Of a stretch of DNA of 50,510 bases, positions 45,034-50,510 are shown one piece after another. The notes beneath the pieces were generated by a model. The model was not told the origin of the DNA, did not search any database, and saw only the letters and a list, made by a program, of their open reading frames with translations. The DNA is from an uncultured Pelagibacteraceae bacterium (lineage in GTDB: Bacteria; Pseudomonadota; Alphaproteobacteria; Pelagibacterales; Pelagibacteraceae): the NCBI GenBank assembly GCA_902623785.1, contig CACNVG010000006.1:1-50510 (forward strand), read 5' to 3'. The position numbers and the translations under genes are program-made. Position 1 is the first letter of the stretch. Each line of letters begins with the position of its first letter.

Positions 45034-47247
45034 ATGGAAAAAAAAAAAACGAAATTAACAATATCAGGAAAACCCAGAAAAAAATTATATGATAATCAGG
45101 GATTAACAAACAATAAAAATAAACAAAAGTTTGTTACAGAAAAAAAATTTTCCAAACCATTTAATAAAAACAATTCTGGATCTTCAAAATTTCCAAAAAA
45201 ACCTTTTTTAGGGAAGCCACCTTTTCCATCTAAGACAGGAAAACCGTCTTTTCCATCAAAAATAAGTGATTATGAAAGAAGAAAATTAGCTGAGCAAAGA
45301 GCAACTAAAAAAATAAAAGGTGATACTAAAGATAAAGATAATAAAAATAAATTTTCAACAAAAAAAAGGGAGTTAAAACTTACTGTTTCTAGAGCTTTAA
45401 GTGAAGATATAGAATTTAGATCAAGAAGTTTAGCCTCGATTAAAAGAGCCAGAGAAAAAGAACTTAGAGAAACTAAAAACACAAATAATGAAGAAAATTC
45501 AAAAACCGTAAAAAGAGAAATTAGTATACCTGAGTTTATCACAATAAGGGATCTCGCGAATCGAATGGCCGAACAATCATCTAGTATTATTAAACATTTA
45601 ATGGGAATGGGTGTTACAGTTACAATCAATCATACTATTGACTCCGATACCGCTGAGTACTTAGTTAAAGAATTTGGTCATATTCCTTTAAAGGAAAAAA
45701 AAGTTGAAGAAATAGTAAGTAAAATCAAAGAGATTAAATCTGAAAATCTTCAAAACAGACCGCCAATAATAACAGTTATGGGTCATGTAGATCATGGAAA
45801 GACCTCCGTTTTAGATGTTCTGAGAAAAACAAATGTTGTTTCTGGTGAACACGGCGGAATTACTCAACATGTAGGCGCATACCAGATAATTCATAACAAT
45901 GAAAAAATAACTTTTATAGATACACCTGGTCATGCTGCATTTACAGAGATGAGAGCAAGGGGCTCGAAATTAACTGACATTGTTGTATTGGTTGTTGCTG
46001 CAAATGATGGTGTTAAACCTCAAACAATAGAGTCAATTAAACATGCTAAAGCTGCGAAAGTACCTATTGTTGTAGCAATAAACAAATGTGATTTACCAGA
46101 TGCCGATCCTCAAAAAGTAAAAAACCAGCTTCTTGAACACGAATTAATTTCTGAAGATTTATCTGGAGACACATTAATGGTTGAAATTTCAGCAAAAACA
46201 AAAAAAAATATTGATAAACTTTTGGAGTCGATAACTTTGCAATCTGAACTTTTAAATTTGAAAACAGATTATGATAATAAAGCAACTGGTATTGTTTTAG
46301 AGTCAAAAATTGATATTGGAAGAGGGCCAATCGCAAATATAATTGTAACATCTGGAAAATTAAAAAAAGGAGATCACTTTGTTTGTGGACCTCAGTGGGG
46401 AAAGGTAAGAGCAATAATTGATGATAACGGAAAATCTATTGAAGAAGCTTTACCGTCTACTCCAGTTGAAATTTTAGGTATAAGTGGGGCTTCAAAATCT
46501 GGAGATGATTTTCTAGTTCTTGATACAGATAAAGAAGCAAAAGTTTTAAGCGAAGCAAGAATAAATGAAGCTCAATCCAAAAAGGGTCAAGTATCTCTTA
46601 TTACTCAAGACTCTGCATTTAAGGATCAAACAAGTGAAGAATTGAATATAATCATAAAGTCAGATGTGCACGGTTCCTCTGAGGCGATTAAAAACGCTGT
46701 AAATTTAATAAAACACGAAGAGGTCAAACCGAAGATAATTTTATCAGATGTTGGAATGGTTACTGAAACAGATGTTAATTTAGCAAAAGCTTCGAATGCA
46801 GTTTTAATAGCTTTTAATGTAAAGCCAAGCAAAGAAGCAAAAAAAATTGCTGAGCAAAGTGCAGTAAAAATCTCATCTTTCAATATTATTTATGAATTAA
46901 TCGACTTTGTAAAAAGTAAGATGTCAGGTCTGCTATCTCCCGATGTAGAAGAAAGCATAACTGGTTCAGCAGAAATTTTGGAGATTTTTAAAGTATCAAA
47001 GGTTGGTAAAGTCGCTGGCTCAAAAGTAACCACAGGTGAAATAAGTCAAGATTCTCTAGCGAGAGTTATAAGAGATGGAGCTGTAGTTTTTACTGGGAAA
47101 ATTGGATCAATTTTTAGAGAAAAAAATCAAACAAAACAAGTTACAGAAGGTCTAGAATGTGGGATAACCTTGAAAAATTTTAATGATTTTCAGAAAAAAG
47201 ATATTATTGAGGCTTATAACTCAAAAACAACAGAGAGATCAGTATAA
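45034..47247 (+). CDS. infB: Translation initiation factor IF-2
   Basis: GTPase that places initiator tRNA on the ribosome. The 737-residue protein is shorter than many because its Lys/Pro/Phe-rich N-terminal region is reduced. It carries the IF2_N domain near residue 165, the G domain with GHVDHGKTS near 250, DTPGHAAFTEMRARG near 296 and NKCD near 350, then domains II-IV. It starts 12 bases after nusA; the ylxR gene often between them is missing. A 12-A run (45038-45049) begins at the second codon, a likely slippage site. Its stop overlaps the rbfA ATG by one base. Confidence 0.97.
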   Translation: MEKKKTKLTISGKPRKKLYDNQGLTNNKNKQKFVTEKKFSKPFNKNNSGSSKFPKKPFLGKPPFPSKTGKPSFPSKISDYERRKLAEQRATKKIKGDTKDKDNKNKFSTKKRELKLTVSRALSEDIEFRSRSLASIKRAREKELRETKNTNNEENSKTVKREISIPEFITIRDLANRMAEQSSSIIKHLMGMGVTVTINHTIDSDTAEYLVKEFGHIPLKEKKVEEIVSKIKEIKSENLQNRPPIITVMGHVDHGKTSVLDVLRKTNVVSGEHGGITQHVGAYQIIHNNEKITFIDTPGHAAFTEMRARGSKLTDIVVLVVAANDGVKPQTIESIKHAKAAKVPIVVAINKCDLPDADPQKVKNQLLEHELISEDLSGDTLMVEISAKTKKNIDKLLESITLQSELLNLKTDYDNKATGIVLESKIDIGRGPIANIIVTSGKLKKGDHFVCGPQWGKVRAIIDDNGKSIEEALPSTPVEILGISGASKSGDDFLVLDTDKEAKVLSEARINEAQSKKGQVSLITQDSAFKDQTSEELNIIIKSDVHGSSEAIKNAVNLIKHEEVKPKIILSDVGMVTETDVNLAKASNAVLIAFNVKPSKEAKKIAEQSAVKISSFNIIYELIDFVKSKMSGLLSPDVEESITGSAEILEIFKVSKVGKVAGSKVTTGEISQDSLARVIRDGAVVFTGKIGSIFREKNQTKQVTEGLECGITLKNFNDFQKKDIIEAYNSKTTERSV

Positions 47248-47612
47248 TGGGAAAGTTAGGAAAACCAGTCACCCAAAGACAGCTAAGAGTTGGTGAAATG
47301 ATAAAACAAGCTTTAAGCATGATTTTTTTAAAAGATGAAGCAAAACTTCCAAACGTGCAAACTAAAGGAATTACGGTTACCGAAGTTAGAATGAGCCCAG
47401 ATCTTAAAACTGCAAAAACTTTTGTGCTTCCTCTCGGGGGAATAAAGTCTGATGAAACTGTAGAAAGTCTTAAAGAGTTTTCTTTTGTAATAAGAAAAAC
47501 TCTATCAAAAAAAATTAACATGAAGTTTTTACCAAAACTTCTATTTGTTAAAGATGAGTCTTTCGATTATGCTGAGAAGATTGAGAATTTAATTAAACAA
47601 ACAAATAAATAG
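47247..47612 (+). CDS. rbfA: Ribosome-binding factor A
   Basis: Assists late 30S subunit maturation near the 16S 5' helix. The 121-residue protein has the KH-like fold with QRQLRVGEMIKQAL at the start, GITVTEVRMSPDLKTAKTFV in the middle, and LRKTLSKKINMKFLPKLLF-like region here as KTLSKKINMKFLPKL. Length is normal. It overlaps infB by one base and is followed after seven bases by rpsO; truB, often between them, is absent. Confidence 0.94.
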   Translation: MGKLGKPVTQRQLRVGEMIKQALSMIFLKDEAKLPNVQTKGITVTEVRMSPDLKTAKTFVLPLGGIKSDETVESLKEFSFVIRKTLSKKINMKFLPKLLFVKDESFDYAEKIENLIKQTNK

Positions 47613-47619
47613 GAATAAA

Positions 47620-47868
47620 ATGAACAAAAAAATAAAAGAAGTAGCTTTACATGAAAAAGACACAGGATCATCTGAGGCTCAAATTGCTTTACTAACTGAT
47701 AAAATAGAAAATTTGTCAGCCCATATGAAAAAATTCAAAAAAGATAAACATTCATCTGTAGGATTATTGAAAGCAGTGAATAGAAGAAAAAAATTATTAG
47801 ATTATCTCAAAAAAAATAAATCTGATGCGTATAAAAATATATTAACCAAATTAAACCTAAGGAAATAA
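47620..47868 (+). CDS. rpsO: 30S ribosomal protein S15
   Basis: Primary binding protein of the 16S central domain. The 82-residue protein contains the S15 signature DTGSSEAQIALLTDKI, then HSSVGLLKAVNRRKKLLDYL. It is a few residues shorter than the E. coli protein (89) at the N-terminus. Its TAA stop directly abuts the pnp ATG, leaving no leader between the two. Confidence 0.97.
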   Translation: MNKKIKEVALHEKDTGSSEAQIALLTDKIENLSAHMKKFKKDKHSSVGLLKAVNRRKKLLDYLKKNKSDAYKNILTKLNLRK

Positions 47869-49941
47869 ATGTTTAAAGTTTTTAAAAAAGAAGTTGAATT
47901 TGGGGGTAAAAAAATTTCCCTTGAAACTGGAAAAGTGGCTCGTCAAGCGGATGGCGCAATCATCGCAACCTGTGGTGAGACTGTTGTTTTGGCAACTGCT
48001 GTAGGTGCAAAAAAAATAAACCCTGATATAGATTACTTTCCATTATCAGTAAATTACCAAGAAAAATACTATGCTGGCGGTAAAATTCCTGGAGGATATT
48101 TTAAAAGAGAAGCCAGGCCGACTGAAAGTGAGACTTTAATATCTAGATTAATTGATAGACCTATTAGACCTTTATTTCCAGATGAATTCAAAAATGAAGT
48201 ACAAGTATTACCTACAGTTATTTCTTATGATAAAGAAAATGAAGCTGATATTTTATCAATCATTGCCTCATCAGCTGCTCTTGCAATTTCTGGAATGCCT
48301 TTTATGGGTCCTGTTGGTGCATCTAGAGTCGGTTTTATTGATGGAAAATACGTTTTAAACCCATCTAAAACAGAATTAGAAAATTCAAAGTTAGATTTAG
48401 TCGTAGCAGGCACAAAAGATGCTGTTCTTATGGTAGAATCAGAAGCTAGTGGATTAACAGAACAACAAATGTTAGATGCAGTAAAATTTGGTCATGAAGG
48501 ATTTGTGCCTGTTATTAAGATGATCGAGGATCTAGCTAAAGAATGTAAAAAACCTGACTGGGTTGTTGAGAAAAAAGATTTGTCATCTGTAAAGAAAAAA
48601 TTAGAGAGTGAATTTACCAAGGACTTGAAAAAAGCCTTCTCAATTAAAGACAAACAAGAGAGATCAAATTTAATATCTGAGGTTTCAGAGAAAGCAAAAA
48701 AACTTTATGAAGAGGATGAAAACTTTACAGAGTTAGATGTTATGCACGAGCTTAAAGATATTGAAAAAGGAATTGTAAGAACTGATATTTTAAAAAATAA
48801 GAACAGAATTGATGGAAGAGGACTTGCAGATGTAAGGCCAATAATGTGTGAGGTTGGAATACTTCCAAGAGTTCATGGATCTGCATTATTTACTAGAGGA
48901 GAAACCCAAGCTATTGTTACTACAACTTTAGGAACTTCAGATGATGAACAAAGAATTGAAAGTTTAGATGGTCTTAAAAGAGAAAGATTTATGCTTCACT
49001 ATAATTTCCCCCCATTTTCAGTTGGAGAAACAGGAAGAATTGGAACTGGAAGAAGAGAAATAGGCCACGGAAAATTAGCATGGAGAGCTATCAATTCTTC
49101 ATTACCTTCTAAAGAAAACTTTCCATATACTTTTAGAATAGTTTCTGAAATTACTGAGTCGAATGGATCCTCTTCAATGGCAACGGTTTGTGGTTCATCT
49201 CTAGCTTTAATGGATGCAGGAGTTCCAATCAAAGAACCCGTAGCGGGTATCGCAATGGGTTTAATAAAAGAGGGTGACGATTTTAGCGTTCTCTCAGATA
49301 TTCTTGGGGACGAAGATCATCTTGGAGATATGGATTTTAAAGTGGCTGGAACCAAAGATGGTATTACATCTCTTCAGATGGATATAAAGATAACTGGAAT
49401 TACTTTTGAAATTATGGAGCAAGCTTTAAAACAAGCAAAAGATGGAAGAGTTCATATTTTAGGCGAGATGAATAAAGCTCTAGCTAAATCAAGAAGTGGT
49501 GTTGGTAAGCACACCCCAAAAATGGAAAAAATAACAGTTGATAAAAAAGATATAGCAACTGTAATAGGTAAGGGCGGAGCTACAATAAGAGAGATTGTTG
49601 AAAAATCTGGAGCTAAAGTAGATGTTAATGATCAAGGGGAAGTTACTGTAGCAGCTCCAGATGAAGACTCTAGAAACAAAGCTATGCAAATGATTAAAGA
49701 TTTAACAGCGAAAGCTGAACTTAACAAAATTTATAACGGCAAAGTTATGAAGATTATGGAGTTTGGAGCATTTGTAAACTTTCTGGGAAAGCAGGATGGA
49801 CTCGTTCATATTTCAGAACTTGCTGATAAAAGAGTTGCAAAGGTGACTGACGTTGTAAAGGAGGGCGACGAAGTAAAAGTTAAGGTCATAGGATTTGACA
49901 GAGGAAAAGTTAAACTTTCTATTAAACAAGCTGCAGTTTAA
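47869..49941 (+). CDS. pnp: Polyribonucleotide nucleotidyltransferase (PNPase)
   Basis: 3'-5' phosphorolytic RNA exonuclease of the degradosome. The 690-residue protein has two RNase PH domains (first with [20 protein letters not shown] core [12 protein letters not shown], second with [14 protein letters not shown] and [11 protein letters not shown]), a KH domain ([12 protein letters not shown]) and an S1 domain ([19 protein letters not shown]). It is complete. It is the last gene of the nusA run; no terminator is visible in the 50 bases after it. Confidence 0.98.
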   Translation: MFKVFKKEVEFGGKKISLETGKVARQADGAIIATCGETVVLATAVGAKKINPDIDYFPLSVNYQEKYYAGGKIPGGYFKREARPTESETLISRLIDRPIRPLFPDEFKNEVQVLPTVISYDKENEADILSIIASSAALAISGMPFMGPVGASRVGFIDGKYVLNPSKTELENSKLDLVVAGTKDAVLMVESEASGLTEQQMLDAVKFGHEGFVPVIKMIEDLAKECKKPDWVVEKKDLSSVKKKLESEFTKDLKKAFSIKDKQERSNLISEVSEKAKKLYEEDENFTELDVMHELKDIEKGIVRTDILKNKNRIDGRGLADVRPIMCEVGILPRVHGSALFTRGETQAIVTTTLGTSDDEQRIESLDGLKRERFMLHYNFPPFSVGETGRIGTGRREIGHGKLAWRAINSSLPSKENFPYTFRIVSEITESNGSSSMATVCGSSLALMDAGVPIKEPVAGIAMGLIKEGDDFSVLSDILGDEDHLGDMDFKVAGTKDGITSLQMDIKITGITFEIMEQALKQAKDGRVHILGEMNKALAKSRSGVGKHTPKMEKITVDKKDIATVIGKGGATIREIVEKSGAKVDVNDQGEVTVAAPDEDSRNKAMQMIKDLTAKAELNKIYNGKVMKIMEFGAFVNFLGKQDGLVHISELADKRVAKVTDVVKEGDEVKVKVIGFDRGKVKLSIKQAAV

Positions 49942-49991
49942 TTATAAAACTTAAATAATACCAAAATACTTTTAGAAATATTTCACTGAAA

Positions 49992-50510
49992 ATGAACAAT
50001 CATATTAAGCAACTTGATGTTTTTAGGGCCCTAGCAGCATTAAGTGTTTGTGCAGTTCATTTTACTTACGATACTTTTTTTACTAAATACTTTGCTCAGG
50101 GGTTGTTTGTTCAGTTGTTTTTCACTTTAAGTGGTTTTGTAATATGTCTGAACTATATTGAAAAACTTCAAAAATTTAGTGTCTTCAAGTCTTTTTTAAT
50201 TAAAAGATTTAAAAGATTATATCCTCTACACTTATTTTTTTTAATAATTTTTGGAATAATAGAACTTTTAAAATATTTTGTATTTTTAGAATATGGAATA
50301 GAAGCAAATAATAAAGTATTTGAAACAAATAATTTCAAAAACTTCTTGTTAAATTTATTCTTATTACAACATTTTGCTGAAAGCTATAGTTTCAACACAC
50401 CTTCTTGGTCAATCTCCGTTGAGATTATGCTTTATATTTCTTTTGGAATATTAACCCTTTTAAGTAGAAAATTAATTTTTTTTGTCTGTTTTTTATATGT
50501 AATAACTTTT
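49992..50510 (+). CDS. Acyltransferase-3 family membrane protein, 3'-truncated by window edge
   Basis: An open frame of 173 codons from an ATG at 49992 runs to the last base of the window. The start QLDVFRALAALSVCAVHFTY with its histidine, then LFFTLSGFVICLNY and KRFKRLYPLHLFFLI with the conserved RxxR-like basic motif, are typical of the OafA/YrhL acyltransferase-3 family. NTPSWSISVEIMLYI is a later conserved block. Such proteins O-acylate surface sugars such as O-antigen or peptidoglycan using multiple membrane helices. It starts 50 bases after pnp and may begin a surface-polysaccharide region to the right. Confidence 0.88.
   Translation, partial: MNNHIKQLDVFRALAALSVCAVHFTYDTFFTKYFAQGLFVQLFFTLSGFVICLNYIEKLQKFSVFKSFLIKRFKRLYPLHLFFLIIFGIIELLKYFVFLEYGIEANNKVFETNNFKNFLLNLFLLQHFAESYSFNTPSWSISVEIMLYISFGILTLLSRKLIFFVCFLYVITF

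Noticed and set aside
45270..45629. A 119-codon open frame opposite the low-complexity region of infB
   Set aside because: Arises from the lysine- and glutamate-rich sense codons read backward; it gives hydrophobic low-complexity sequence without a plausible start context.
1..50510. tRNA, rRNA, CRISPR or insertion sequence
   Set aside because: No gap is large enough or carries cloverleaf, repeat-spacer or transposase signatures; every stretch over 200 bases is coding.

Overview
The window looks like chromosomal DNA from a streamlined, very AT-rich alphaproteobacterium of the SAR11 (Pelagibacterales) type. This rests on the strongly A/T- and lysine-biased coding, the near absence of intergenic space (largest gap 189 bases, upstream of the porin), the many 1-4 base gene overlaps, and alphaproteobacterial gene order throughout. 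The taxonomic call is an inference from composition and synteny, not from a marker search. No stretch longer than 300 bases lacks a gene. I see no rRNA, tRNA, CRISPR array, insertion sequence or prophage.

Left part (1-16.3 kb): hemE (cut by the window edge), hemH, hemJ and rho, then a glycan-modification pair (an OGT-like glycosyltransferase and a convergent sulfotransferase), then mnmE, mnmG, rsmG, parA, parB and, on the other strand, holA, lptE, leuS and a DUF3576 lipoprotein. This matches the conserved cluster around alphaproteobacterial replication origins. A perfect 16-bp parS palindrome lies inside the rsmG coding sequence, directly upstream of parA-parB, so oriC is probably just outside the left edge, upstream of hemE.

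Middle part (16.3-31.8 kb): a strongly expressed porin with a repeat-rich upstream region and a good terminator; a ThiE/TenI-like gene and a YggS-type PLP protein whose start codons touch; an L,D-transpeptidase; a winged-helix regulator with a degenerate receiver, followed by a 35-codon ArfA-like ribosome-rescue gene; then, on the minus strand, grpE, dnaK, dnaJ, a 56-residue two-helix membrane protein, dapB, nth and a PfkB kinase. Next come rdgB, an LpoA-like periplasmic protein, rsmI, a DolP-like BON lipoprotein and the malic enzyme maeB.

Right part (31.8-50.5 kb): murJ, trpS, an Nfu-type Fe-S protein, a Bax-like hydrolase, a polysaccharide deacetylase overlapping a strongly shortened tsaB, then fur/mur, miaB, phoH, ybeY, lnt and metK as one compact run. 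A promoter followed by a UUCG-loop intrinsic terminator precedes nusA-infB-rbfA-rpsO-pnp. The window ends inside an acyltransferase-3 membrane protein.

Most genes are housekeeping. The items most worth a second look are the ArfA-like gene between two poly-A tracts, the terminator placed between a promoter and the nusA start, the collapsed TsaB, the ori-proximal glycosyltransferase/sulfotransferase pair, the porin upstream repeats, and the inverted repeat between mnmE and mnmG.
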